64,000 bases of DNA. It comes from Anaspis maculata (taxonomy: Eukaryota > Arthropoda > Insecta > Coleoptera > Scraptiidae). A model generated the notes under the pieces. That model did no database searches and was not told where the DNA came from. It saw only the letters and a list, made by a program, of their open reading frames with translations. Of this stretch, positions 1 to 10,760 are shown piece by piece. The stretch is from positions 36,541,745-36,605,744 of the forward strand of contig OX421962.1 in NCBI GenBank assembly GCA_949128115.1, given 5' to 3'. The translations under genes and the position numbers were made by a program. The first letter of the stretch is position 1. Every line of letters begins with the position of its first letter.

Positions 1-463
1 TTTCCTCGTAGTTTACTAGCAATACGTTTTCCTTTGATCAAAACGCTTGATCTTGATTTTGCTCGATTTTCAATTTTCTTTGGGCTCATGGGGTGAAATT
101 GCATACTACAAGGTGAAGCAAAGGCGCATATATGGTTGACAATACTAACGTCTACTCCTAGCAAGGAAAGAAAAAGAGAAGAACGAAGCAATCAAGAAGC
201 TGATCAAGCGAGATCTCAGAACTGAAGAAGGATGTTTGTTCATAGTCGGGAAGTGTTGGAGACTTGCCAAATGCTGCTGAGTCTGAGAATGGCGATGGTC
301 TTTACAAGAAAAAGTGTTTGTGTGTGGTGTGCGATATGCAGTTCTGTCTCATCAGGTATACGATTATATATACCCCACACGATGCATGGGGTAGAACCGC
401 CAAAATAGATTTTTCCATTCAAATTCTTCCTATCTTCATATTTTTGTACCGAGAGTTCATAAA
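1..463. other. Unassigned AT-rich sequence
   Basis: I see no recognisable coding exon, RNA gene or repeat here. Short open frames exist on both strands but none has a familiar motif. Confidence 0.5.
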
Positions 464-794
464 TTAAATGGGTCAAGGGTGCCTGTGAATTGAAAAACGT
501 CTGTCGAAACTAGCGTAATCCTTTTGTAATAAATTTGTCAAACTTTGACAAGTTGCGTCCCATTTTATTGATATCTGATCTGCCATAAGTGCACGAGAAT
601 ACTTCAAGTTCGAAAATATTCCTCGATCATGTAGGTTTTGTGCCCTGCCGTGAAAACCACATTTAAAATGTTTCGAAAACGAAAACTGCGACTGGTTTGA
701 CAAATTACGATAACCAAAAAATTACAGACGTCAAATGAACGATGCTAGTTCCGACAGATGTTTTCAAAGTCACAGGCACCCTTGACCCATTTAA
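464..794. mobile_element. TTAA-flanked MITE, 331 bp, with imperfect ~70-bp terminal inverted repeats
   Basis: The left end reads TTAA then ATGGGTCAAGGGTGCCTGTG, and the right end is the reverse complement followed by TTAA (791-794). The inverted arms continue imperfectly for about 70 bp, through CTGTCG and AACTAGC and on to a shared AATTTGTCAAAC block. There is no coding sequence. TTAA target duplication is characteristic of piggyBac-type transposition, so this may be a non-autonomous piggyBac-like element, but the termini lack the usual CCC/GGG start and the assignment is an inference. Confidence 0.75.
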
Positions 795-1124
795 TTAATG
801 AACGCTCGGTATTATCATCATATTTATTAGTCAGTAAATATACAGAGACATAAGTACTGCGAAAGATTTCAGGGAGTGATTCCTGATGAGAACATTCTAA
901 GAAAAACAAGTGAGTATGCCTTCACGTGCGTGAGTCTCAGAAGCGCATTTTCTCAAAGAGGCATATTGTGAACGTAAAGAAATTTGGTTGAAGGAGAAAC
1001 ACCATTCCTTGCCCACTTTCTTCATTCGAAACTCATTGTGATATGGTGTTATCAGAATGGGGTACTTGCCAATGAAATAGATTTGAATGAAAACTCTTTC
1101 ACTTATCAATATATTTTTTTATTT
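795..1124. other. Unassigned sequence before the tandem array
   Basis: No gene or repeat recognised. The 3' end runs directly into the first unit of the ~260-bp tandem repeat. Confidence 0.4.
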
Positions 1125-2835
1125 GAGGGCGGGAGCTATGAGCGGCGACTGACCGTGACCAACAGTAGTCTATTCTTTCCCATTTTTAGTCGGCTATCCA
1201 CATAGCGAAAGAATTAGATCGCTATGTCTTCGGGTTTATGTTTTCCATTTATCTCTTACTTTGAGGGCAGCGTGTGGGGGTGGCAACATTAGGCAAAGTA
1301 ACTGTTGCCCAGTTTAAGTTTAGAGTTTCTAAATGTTTTAGGAAATATGACAATCAGTGAAAATTGTGAAAGTTGCATTTTTTTTTGTTTGAGGGCGGGA
1401 GCTGGAGGCGGCGACTAATCAAAAGTGGCCTATCTCTTCCCATTTGCAGTCAGCTATCTATATAGCGGAACAATTTGATCGCTATGTCTTCAGGGTTATG
1501 TTTTACATTTATCTGTTACTTTGGGGGCGGCGTGTGGGAGCGGCAGAGTTTGGCAAAGAAATTCTTCCAAACTTGAAAGATTCCAAACTTGAAAAAAATT
1601 TGGAAGTTGCTTTTTTTTTCTTTTGGGGGTGGAAGTTGGAGGCGGCGCCATATCAAAAATAGCCTATTTTTTACCATTTTTAGTTAGTTATCCATATAGC
1701 GAAAGAATTAGATCGTTATGTCTTCGGGTTTATGTTTTTCATTCATCTCTCACTTTGAGGGCAGCGTGTGGGGGCGGCAGCATTCGGCAAAGTAACTGTT
1801 GCACAGTTTGAATTAGGAGTTTCTAAATGTGAGGGAAATATGACAATCAGTGAAAATTGTAAAAGTTGCATTTTTTTTGTTTGGAGGCGGCAGCTGGAGG
1901 CGGCGGCTAATTAAAAGTGGCCTATATTTTTCCAATTTCAGTCAGCTATCAATATAGTGGAAGAATTAGATTGCTATGTCTTCAGGTTCATGTTTTAAAT
2001 TTATCTCTCACTTCGGGGGCGGCGTGTGGGAGCGGCAGAGTTTGACAAAGAAATTCTTGCACAGTTTGAGTCAAGAGTTTCTAAATGTTCGAGGTAACCT
2101 TATCAGCTAAATCAGTGAAAATTGTAGAAAGTTGCACTTTTTTCTTTTGGGAGCGGAAGCTGGAGGCGGCGCCATATCAAAAGTAGCCTATCCTTTTCCA
2201 TTTTTAGTCAGCTATCCATATAGCGAAAAACTTAGATCGCTATGTCTTTGGGTTCATGTTTTTCATTTATCTCTTACTTTGGGGGCGGCGTGTGGGAGCG
2301 GCAGCGTTCGGCTGAGCAAATGTTGCACAATTTGAGTTGGCAGTTCCTAAATGTTTAAGGGAACATCTCAATCAGTAACATTTGTGGAAGTTTCACTTTT
2401 TATCGTTTGGGGGGCGGAATCTGGGGGCGGCGACTAACCAAAAGTAGCCTATCCTTTCCCATTTTTATTCAGCTATTTATATACCGAAAGAATCGGATCG
2501 CTATGTCTTCGGGTTTATGTTTCTCATTTTAAAGTGATTGGGGGCGGTTTTTAGCAGTTTTTTCAAGTCGGCGGCGAATATTGAAGACGGAATGTTTCTT
2601 GGCTTACGTTTATAAGTGGCAACTATGTATTATTCATAAAATGAGAACACCATAGCAGTAGGTCTGGTAGAAAGTGCAATATTATGTTATTTCAAGTTTA
2701 TCGGGGGCGGTTTTCTCTATGTTGGCGGCGCAATATAGACATCCAATATAGCCTAGCCCTCCTTTGGGAGTGGCAGCTATGTAACAGCCAAAAAATTAGA
2801 AAGCTAGGTCGTCTAGTTTGGGAGGAGTTCGAGGA
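1125..2835. repeat. Tandem array of ~260-bp units (about six copies plus degenerate tail)
   Basis: Each unit opens with a G-rich block (GAGGGCGGGAGCT or a variant such as GGGGGTGGAAGT) and a nearby GGCGGCG. It then has a conserved block with TAGTCAGCTAT, TCGCTATGTCTTCGGG and CATTTATCTCT, and a second G-rich block (GGCGTGTGGG). Unit starts fall near 1125, 1391, 1625, 1883, 2149 and 2409, giving periods of 234-266 bp. Shortened copies of the G-rich block continue at about 2540 and 2703. Short open frames across the array are by-products of the repeat. It could be a minisatellite inside a larger transposon or a small satellite locus. Confidence 0.85.
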
Positions 2836-2877
2836 ACGGACGGACGGACGGACGGACGGACGGACGGACGGACGGAC
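2836..2877. repeat. (GGAC)n microsatellite, about 10 units
   Basis: An uninterrupted ACGG/GGAC tetranucleotide tract lies at the end of the degenerate 260-bp array, followed by AAAGCGGTTGCAATAGCG. The position suggests the array and the microsatellite belong to one mobile or amplified unit. Confidence 0.9.
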
Positions 2878-3090
2878 AAAGCGGTTGCAATAGCGATTTT
2901 CATCAAGATGGAAAATGCGCTAAAAAGTTCATTCATGAACATGGGTCCGAACATGCTTACCCGCTGAGTTATAGTCCTCAAAATTGGGACCTTTTCTTAT
3001 ACATTAATGATACATTACCTTCGAAATGTTCAACAGTTTTCTGTGATCGTTATTATAGGAAATAAAAGCCAATCTATCTATCTATGGGGG
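2878..3090 (+). repeat. Possible non-LTR retrotransposon 3' tail
   Basis: The stretch ends with an AATAAA-containing segment followed by AGCCAATCTATCTATCTATG (about 3062-3085). A polyadenylation-like hexamer followed by a short simple repeat is typical of the 3' end of some non-LTR elements. No reverse-transcriptase coding sequence remains here, so this is only suggestive. Confidence 0.3.
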
Positions 3091-3960
3091 AATCCTCAAC
3101 ACATTGTCTTGGAACACGACGAGACAATAAGAACAGAAGAAAACCGCGCTGCTTCAATTGCGGAAGAATCGGACATTTGGAATGCGGTTACAGCCAACGA
3201 TACTGTTCAACAGATCATTCCATGCTGGAACGAAGAAATGCTGATCGTAACGTCACCGGGAGAAAGATATCGCACAGAAAGAAGACTGCTTTGCTTCAAC
3301 TGTGAAAAGGTTGGACATCTGCAGCGTGATTGTCGGCAACGGTATACCGTTTGGCAAACCTTTCCATGCTAAAACGGGGAACTGTTGATCGAGGAATTCA
3401 GCTTCGCCGGAAAGAGTTATGGCAATACAGATGCTCTCTCTCGAAGATCATGCAACGATTTATACACACACGACGCCGGTTCCTCAAGTGAGGCAACAAG
3501 ATGTACCTACCTATCATCCGAATGAATTAACTGAACTTACTCACTTACTTACACTCTTACTTGAAGCAGGCACTGCAAGAGGGTGAACCGACAGAATGAA
3601 AACGTTGAAGTCAAAGCAATCGCTGTTGAAACCCCAAGAAATTGTTCTATAACTGTACAACACGACAGCAGCACGAGGATCCGAGTATTGGTTCACGTGT
3701 TGGAAGAAAGAAACTTGACGAGAACAGACCAGAACGGGTCGAGATCTATTGTAAAGGACCCGAATTGAATGTTCTCTGGCCCACTGGAACTCTCTGAAGA
3801 TGGAGAATGGGCTGCTGAAGAGAGTTTGGAAGAGTCCGAATAGGAAGAAGGAGATGGTTCAATTGATGATTCCAATAAGCGAGAATAATCTCCGTGTCTC
3901 AACGTGAATGAGATTTTCTACGGTTGGAATGGATAATATACCTAGGTATACCAAATTTCA
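3090..3960 (+). pseudogene. Decayed Ty3/gypsy-like gag-pol fragment
   Basis: Two CCHC zinc knuckles of gag type are visible in different frames. One, near 3145-3190, keeps CFNCGRIGHL but has lost its last cysteine position. The second, near 3291-3335, is intact (CFNCEKVGHLQRDC). Beyond a stop, the translation of about 3405-3450 contains GNTDALSRRS, matching the motif that follows the RNase H domain in Ty3/gypsy polyproteins. Further downstream (about 3740-3930) frames switch but still recall the pre-integrase region (NVLWPTGTL, then RVWKSPNRKKEM). RT and protease are absent between gag and RNase H, so this is internally deleted as well as frameshifted and stopped. LTRs were not found. It is non-functional. 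Assignment to Ty3/gypsy rests on motif memory and could be tested by protein search. Confidence 0.6.
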
Positions 3961-5358
3961 ACTCAATCAGTTAAATGGTTCTTCTGTTATCGTAGAAGGT
4001 TACAGATACAGACATATGACATATGCACACGGACAGACAGGCATTACTCTGGAAATTGTCTTACTCGTCTGGCGTCTTGGCGACATCAAAACAGATATAT
4101 TTGTCGCCATCCAATTTTTTTTCTGCTCGATCACAATACTTTCCCGACCATGTTAGTCGGGGCCGGGAAAGTGTAATGACAGATTCAAACCTCCTCATCT
4201 GCGAAACGATTTTTTCTGTATTTGTTCTAACAACTTGCAGATAAACCGGAATCAAGTCAAGGTTTGTATTTATATTCGAGTGTGTACGCCATCGTCGCTG
4301 TTGGATTTGTGATGATGACTTCTGCAGATGCGCGTTTACGAAACCCAGAAGGTCCGTTTTCCTCTTCACGGCATAATCTCAGCTCATAATATACTTACAC
4401 CATTGCTGCGAACTCTTAGGTGTACAAGTACCCAAAGTTCTGACGACGAGAAAAAACAAATAATTATTGCTACAGCCGGCAGGCAGGCACCGTAGGTACC
4501 TATGTTACCTACACTGTCTCTAGTCCGAGAGATGGATGGGAGTGTTGTTGATGGTAGTTTAAAAAAACATCAATCAGTCGTTGATGATAACTGTTAGGTC
4601 CACAGATGTTGTGTTGTTACCCAATTATTTCATTATTTATCATATTTTCAAGAGCTATTATACCTTTCGGATGTAGCTATATTTTTTGCGTCACTTATTG
4701 GTGATTTTTTTTTCAAATCATTACTCACAGAGCTTAAATTTTTCGCTGACGCGAAAAGCTGTACGCACTCGCAAGTACAATAACGAGTTGCTTGGCATTT
4801 CAAAATCAAAAGAAGTCGCATATTTTTGATCGCACTGAGAATAATTAGTTTGTCTCAAAAAACCCCTAAAATTGTACTTTTAGATCTAACATTGTTTTGC
4901 ATTGTGCTTTTGATATTTTTGCTTTTGCTTATTCGCCACAGTAAGTTAGGTACGTATCATGATCCAGTACTCGGCTTACCTCTCTGTTGCAATTTGATCG
5001 GAATGTGCGAAGTGCTCGGAGAGTGTCTTGCTGCAGCAAATTGAGCAATTAAAATTGAATAAATTAACACCACTCTATGTGGGCACGTACAGTTTTGTCT
5101 CAGATTTTGTCGGTAATTTTAGCTCTTCAACTAATTAATTTCAACGCCAATGATTTCTGGACTATAGAATGAGTGATTAAAACTGCGGTGGGCATGATGG
5201 TCCCCAGTACGTTGTAAAGGTAAATTATCGGGGACAGGGAGTCAAGCAATGGTACTAAAACCATTCGACCATTCGAAACTTGGTTAACTTCGCAAATTAC
5301 TCGCTGTTGTTGCTGTGAATTTAAATCTGGTATCGACCGGCTCAGCTGCGATTATACA
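3961..5358. other. Unassigned region
   Basis: At about 3943-4050 there is a sequence of the type ACCAAATTTCAA followed 70-80 bp later by CACACGGACAGACAGG. A similar pairing recurs near 13739-13830 and probably marks an old dispersed repeat. The rest (4050-5358) has only short open frames on both strands without recognisable motifs. Confidence 0.4.
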
Positions 5359-6391
5359 TACCGGGTGATCATTTGAAAACTATCCACCTGCAATATCTCC
5401 TGATTCCTAGTTCAAATGTCTTTGAGCAAAAATAGGTCGATTTTTATATCGAGGGGGACATCTGAAACATATATTGGGGAATTTATATCTTGAGCCCCCT
5501 CGCCCCCACTCATCTCAACTTTGAAATTTCAAATGAGACTACCTACCTTGCGATACATCAAATTGAAGAGAATTAAATTATCTTTTTTAAAAAAATATTT
5601 TGAAATTTCTCAACCCCACCCCTTGTTCTTCCTAAAATTCTCTGAGTGTCCAAGTTAATATCCTTGACCTCCATTTCCCTTCAATACAGTCAACGTCATG
5701 CTGCACAGCATCGAAAGAGAAAATTTTCTATGAAAAAAGTGCCACCCAAATTCACCCCTTTGCTCCCCCCACCTGACCTTAAAAATCTGAAATGTCAATA
5801 CCCACTTTGTAATACATCAAATTGAAGGAAATTGAATTCTCTTCCTGAAAAAGATTTTTTCGCAATTTTTAACGCCCCCCATCTCCCCCCTAGAATACTC
5901 CAAATGGCCAATTTATTGGGGGAGGAGCAGAAAATTACAAAAAAATTCTTTTCGTGAAGAGAATTCAATTTCCTTCAATTTGATGTATCACAAAGTGGGT
6001 GGTGTTTTGTTAAATTTGGGAGTTGAGGTGGGGGAGGGCAAAGAGGTGAATTTGGGTAGCACTTTTTTCACCGAAAATTTTCTTCTTTGATGCTATCTGG
6101 GATGACGCCGACTAAATTGAGAAAAAAATGAGGGGTCCAGAATATAAAATGGGACAGTCAGAGAGTTTTTAGGGAAAAGGGGGTGGGGTTAAAAATTTTG
6201 GAAATATTTTTTCCAGAAAGAAAATTTAATTCTCCAGTGAGTGGGGGCGAGGGGGGTGAATATAGAAATTTGCCAATGTATGTTTTATATGTCCCCCCCG
6301 ATATAAAAATCGACCTGTTTTTGCTCGGAAAAATATTCACTAGGAATCGGGAGTTATTGCAGGTGGATAGTTTTCAAATGATCACCCGGTA
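5359..6391. mobile_element. 1033-bp foldback element flanked by TA
   Basis: The ends are TACCGGGTGATCATTTGAAA and its reverse complement at 6371-6390, with TA at both edges. The two halves pair over nearly the whole length, for example the C-rich run with CTCGCCCCCACTC near 5500 against GAGTGGGGGCGAG near 6240, and ATTGAAGGAAATTGAATTCT near 5824 against its complement near 5960. The fold centre is near 5875. There is no transposase. TA-flanked palindromes are usually mobilised by Tc1/mariner-type transposases, but the family is not known to me. A diverged copy of the right half lies at 36905-37295. Confidence 0.85.
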
Positions 6392-8612
6392 TAAGTATTC
6401 CGAGTGGTATCCTCGGGAACATTACACCCATTCTCCGGCACATTCCAGCATTGACCGCCAGTAGAGATTTGCCGCGGCCCTAGAAACGTCAGACTGGCGT
6501 ATTATTCTCATCGCGGTACCTCCGCCCATTTTGCAGATGTGTCTTGCTCGCGCGTCGGGATCTCCAGCTTGCTTGAACAACTCAGAATCACCCTGTTGAC
6601 TCTCGAACGTACTAGAATCGCACAAGTGCCTCGCAACTCGTAACAATACAAAAGAACATTTACAGTTATCCTGAAGTAAAGTTATGGATTTGGGTCATAC
6701 TGACGCTTTGTTTAATTCACTTTTGAAAATTGAAGAAAGAAGGTTATCATTTTTATCTGCTCCGTGATGACTCCTTTACAATGTAGGTACCCGTGTTCAC
6801 CATTTTTAATAAACCTTGTCACCCTGTATAAGATTTCAATCAGAACAATTATTATTCTAGAGGTTTTATCACCTTCATAAAGCGCCGCCAATGATTTCCA
6901 ATTTTATGAATCGTATCCATCATTAAAAGCAGACGCCGTAGCCGTAAATTAAAATATTGCAACGTCGCATTTCCTGCTGCAAGGTAACACTTCTCAGCAA
7001 TCAGCATACATTAATGGATCAATAACGATCATGTTGCGGGTCGTTCTTAATTTAACGAAATCATTTAAAAATTGGCTCCAGATAGTTCTCATAGGTAGAG
7101 TATTAATAACACTCGTGCTTATATTGACATAGGTTGAGGTTAATTGGCGAAATAGAACTTCTTAGAAACAAATTTATGGCGATCGCCAGAGGTTGCGCCA
7201 AGGCAAAAATTGTGTTTGTACTGCCGACTTCCGAAAGATCACGATACTGGTTCCCAAGTTGCTGGAGCGTTAAGAAAATTACTAAGACGAAAACTCACGA
7301 AATCGCTATAGAAATTGGTGCAAGAACCACTAAACTCTGAGCCTGGAGGAGATACCTATACCTAATAGTAATTAATGACACTTCCAAATAATGAACAAAT
7401 GGATTTTATTGCGGCTGAAAATATCTATACCTGCCTGCTGAATTCACCATCAAGATCTTACGAAAATAGATTGTTCGATATTGGTTTGCTTGTGTGTTGC
7501 TTTGCTGACGTCATATCGAGAATTGAATAAGCAATGTATTGAGGTATTTTGGGCCATTTTTTATCGATCACTGTTGTATTCATAATTCATAAGATAGGCA
7601 TTGTCTCTCTTCTCTTCCTGGTATACTCCTAACATGTACCTACATGTGTATAACGCCTAACCAATAGTATCTCCCAAAGTCTCTGATTGACTGACACTTG
7701 TTTTTTTTTAACTGTATCTGTAAATATTAGTATTTTGTGACTTACCAATTCTTGTCAATTTGTGTGAGTGTTTTAACTAACTGCGAAATGTTCAATAAAC
7801 ATTCAGAATTTCAAGTTTCATATTTAGATTTTATTCATTTATTTATTGGGAACTTATCTGATGTGATCATCAGTGCCAGATCTATAGTGGCTTTTTTCGG
7901 GGGGTGCAAAATCCAATTTTGCCGCTCCACATCGAGAAACAAAGGGGGCCTAGGGAGCGGAGCCCTCCAGCAGCGTCGCAGATGAAACAATTTCAATTTT
8001 TTGAGGGGGCCGGGCTGTTTGAGCAGAATACCTACTGCAGAAAAAAATGTTGTTGTCTCTCCTCCAAGTATGTACTTTGCTTTTCTGCATTTTTTACAGT
8101 AATAAACGTATCCGAAACAAACAAAAATATATTTCTAGTAGTAATATAACAAGTGAACATTGAAAATTGCACGTGTAGACAACTGGCTGGCATCCCCTTG
8201 TCATCGTATCATTCGTACCAACACAACACAATTTTTCCATAGCTTGCTCTAATGCAGAAAGCCGTGAAATTGATTATACTACCAGATACGTTGTTCATAC
8301 GATCTCGAAATCTGAACTCGGTCAATGAATGAAATAAAATTTATGTGACTAGTTTTTTTTGACGTTTTAAACCAATAGCGATACTGTATTTAGTATCACG
8401 TGTTACCCTTACAACCAATGTCAACAGTTCTGCAATGGCAAATTAATGGTGGGGCGACAAAACTGAATAAACCTCTGCAGGGTGACAAAACTGGCTTGTT
8501 GATACACTTACCATAACAACGTTAACGTGGATGTCAAATTGTGGTGAAATTTAATAATTATTGCTTGATTGTCTGTCAGTGTTTGTGAGTAGAAAATACA
8601 AAACAGTTCCTA
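6392..8612. other. Unassigned region with scattered repeat remnants
   Basis: At 6420-6650 the sequence is richer in GC but shows no convincing coding frame. Near 6820 a lone CACCCTGTATA looks like a single surviving end of a TA-flanked MITE. At about 7786-7860 TTCAATAAACATTCAG and a (TTTATTCA)-like segment resemble the AATAAA-bearing tail near 9697-9740. I found no gene. Confidence 0.4.
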
Positions 8613-8914
8613 ATGATGAGTGGCGAATTTGCCATGTTCAAAGAAGGAGAGACTGATCGTCCCGAAAAACACAAAAAACATAAATGGGACTATGATTTGT
8701 CGGAAATACAACAGTCCCGCAGATTGCCGATATTTTGAGAGATTGGGCATTAAAACATACGTGTTGGTATAAAAATGCAGCGCTTGGGTCAGGAAAGCAA
8801 ATGGACAAAAGCCATTGCGAAATAATTGGATTGACTGAAATGAAAATAACCAACCATTCTCATAGAAGCAGCGCTGTTGTAGTCTGGCCGAAGCCTTTCC
8901 AAATCTTTGAATAA
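8613..8914 (+). pseudogene. Small frameshifted coding remnant of unknown family
   Basis: A frame starting at the ATG of 8613 encodes 41 residues, rich in lysine and histidine near its middle (EKHKKHKWDYDLSEI), and stops at 8736-8738. The next forward frame stays open from about 8726 to the TAA at 8912-8914 and reads DILRDWALKHTC, then GSGKQMDKSHCEI and SSAVVVWPKPF. The two frames join smoothly if one base is missing near 8728, which is what a one-base deletion in an old coding sequence would look like. I do not recognise the protein. A real short exon followed by chance open sequence is the alternative. No intron borders or poly(A) tail were seen. Confidence 0.35.
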
Positions 8915-9011
8915 CATTAACTGTACCTTTAATATTCATAACAAGTGATTTGAAATACACGTTTCAGAAAAATAGATCATTGAATACTATTCGGAGAATC
9001 CATTCATGTCT

Positions 9012-9168
9012 ACAAAATTGAATTTATTTTCTCAAACTGGTCTTGACATTTCTCTCAAACCAGCTGTCACAGAAAAACGACTCGTGCTGTGCACTCGTCG
9101 TTTTTTTCTGTGGCAGCTGGTTTTCGAAAAATGCCTAGCGACCAGTTATCGAGAAATTCGATTTTGTC
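9012..9168. repeat. 157-bp near-perfect hairpin (small foldback)
   Basis: ACAAAATTGAATTT at 9012 pairs with AAATTCGATTTTGT ending at 9168. Towards the centre CCAGCTGTCACAGAAAAACG pairs with CGTTTTTTTCTGTGGCAGCTGG, leaving a loop of about 15 bases near 9090. It has no coding content and is probably a short MITE. Confidence 0.8.
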
Positions 9169-10410
9169 GGCAAAATAGACCCTTCTCATGGTATTGTTGT
9201 TGAAAATATTTAAAGGCCACCTGAATAAAACCACAAATTCAAAGAACGCACTTCTCCACATTTTCCTGCATCGTCTACTTTAGGGTGTATTTTCATTTTC
9301 ATCTTTACTAACGGTTACCTGCTAAGTCATGTCATCTATCTTGAACGATTTTTTGCTGCATTTCACCAATGATGGCATTACCTAATCGGAATTCTCATAA
9401 AAGCAACGCCCCTTTGTAACTCGGAGTACCTGTGACGTCAAAGTGTTTTTCACATCAGCGCACCATCTGGCAACATTGCATCTTTCATCCATCTTTGTTT
9501 CCCCATCGGTCCATAGCTGTCATGTCATAGCAGGTTACCTGCCATCTTCCACCCATAAGGAAGGTTATAGGTTATATCATTGCTAGTCTCGAGCTAGTCT
9601 CCTGTGGGTATATTTGTGCTAATTGTGTTTTTGTAATAGGTACTTACAGTTATTTTATGCGGTGTTGCATTTTTGTACATTTGAGTATCTTAACGTTCAA
9701 TAAACATCTATTTATTTATTTATTTATTATTAATTTATTATTACCGCTGTCATTAGCGTGAAGCATCAAGCATCGGCTGATTGTCATTTCTATGACATGC
9801 CATGCAGCGTTGCCAAGAAACCCTCGACTTGCTTCTCAATGCCAGATAAATGCATGAATTTTCGAAAATGTATGAAACTAAAACAGCGAAGTTTTTTTAA
9901 GGTAGATCTGCCTACATTACCGACTTAGTGGATCGTGGATCAGTACCTACTTGGAATGAAGGGTCAAGATATTAAAATTTCGAAAGTTGTACTGTACCCT
10001 ATTTCGGTTCAACCCGAGGTTCAACCATACGAAGAGATGCAAGGAGAAGATAGCTTTTTATGGAAAAAAGCTCTTGCTTTCATACCTACCAATAAGTATT
10101 CTTAGTACAGGTACTTGCTTACATTTCCAAACTTTACTAGAGCTGGAGCCCAACCTCATTTTGAATATCTATACCTACCTATAGAAATAATACAGAACCA
10201 CTTGTGCATCTGTGGAAAACGGCCAATTTTAGCGAAACTTGCGACCTATTCAAGATCAACTTTCACAATGCCAGTGAGTTTCGACCGGGGTCTTGCGGAA
10301 ATGACGTTCGTCAAATTCTTGGCGTAAAGGACCATCCGCAAACTTGCACAGATGATAACAGATTGGATGTAAATTTCGTGGCAGGTCGAGATGAAAATAT
10401 ACAACATTAA
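9169..10410. other. Unassigned region with a (TTTA)n tract
   Basis: Around 9697-9740 an AATAAA-containing segment (TTCAATAAACATC) runs into TTTATTTATTTATTTATT, which looks like the 3' tail of a retroposed sequence on the plus strand. Upstream (9400-9690) no coding motif is recognisable. From 9740 to 10410 I see nothing distinctive. Confidence 0.4.
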
Positions 10411-10760
10411 GCTATAGTATGTGAGTGTGTGTGTTGTTGTGTATTGTGTGACTGCTCGGAGGAGTGGTCCGGCCGCCCCGATAACCAGTTCCTAATCGCC
10501 GAAGAGCGACATGCATAATGCGACAGGCGCTCGAGGTGTTCGACGTGCCACAACAATCCGTGCACACTCTTCGGCGACATCGAGGAGTCTTTGCCCCCGG
10601 GCCATAAGGGCCTGGGAAGCCACACACGTCGGCGTGACCTACTCCATCCGGAGACCAGGCTGGACCGCGCGCGTCCTCCAGAGAGACGCTCATTTGCACA
10701 CTAACTCACTTTCAACGCACTCGCTGGTGGCTGTACTGAGATGGTGATCGCTAAAAATCC
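10411..10760. other. GC-rich block with GT repeat edge
   Basis: After a degenerate GT stretch (10420-10450) the sequence becomes clearly GC- and CpG-rich up to about 10690, unlike its AT-rich surroundings. Open frames of 72-95 codons exist on both strands, but none has a recognised domain, and composition alone would produce them. It could be an exon, a promoter-type CpG block or the body of an unknown repeat. Confidence 0.4.

Noticed and set aside
2132..2335. Repeated similar short frames across 1.6-2.3 kb that look like a protein repeat
   Set aside because: They recur only because the DNA is a tandem repeat. Units differ in length by non-multiples of three.
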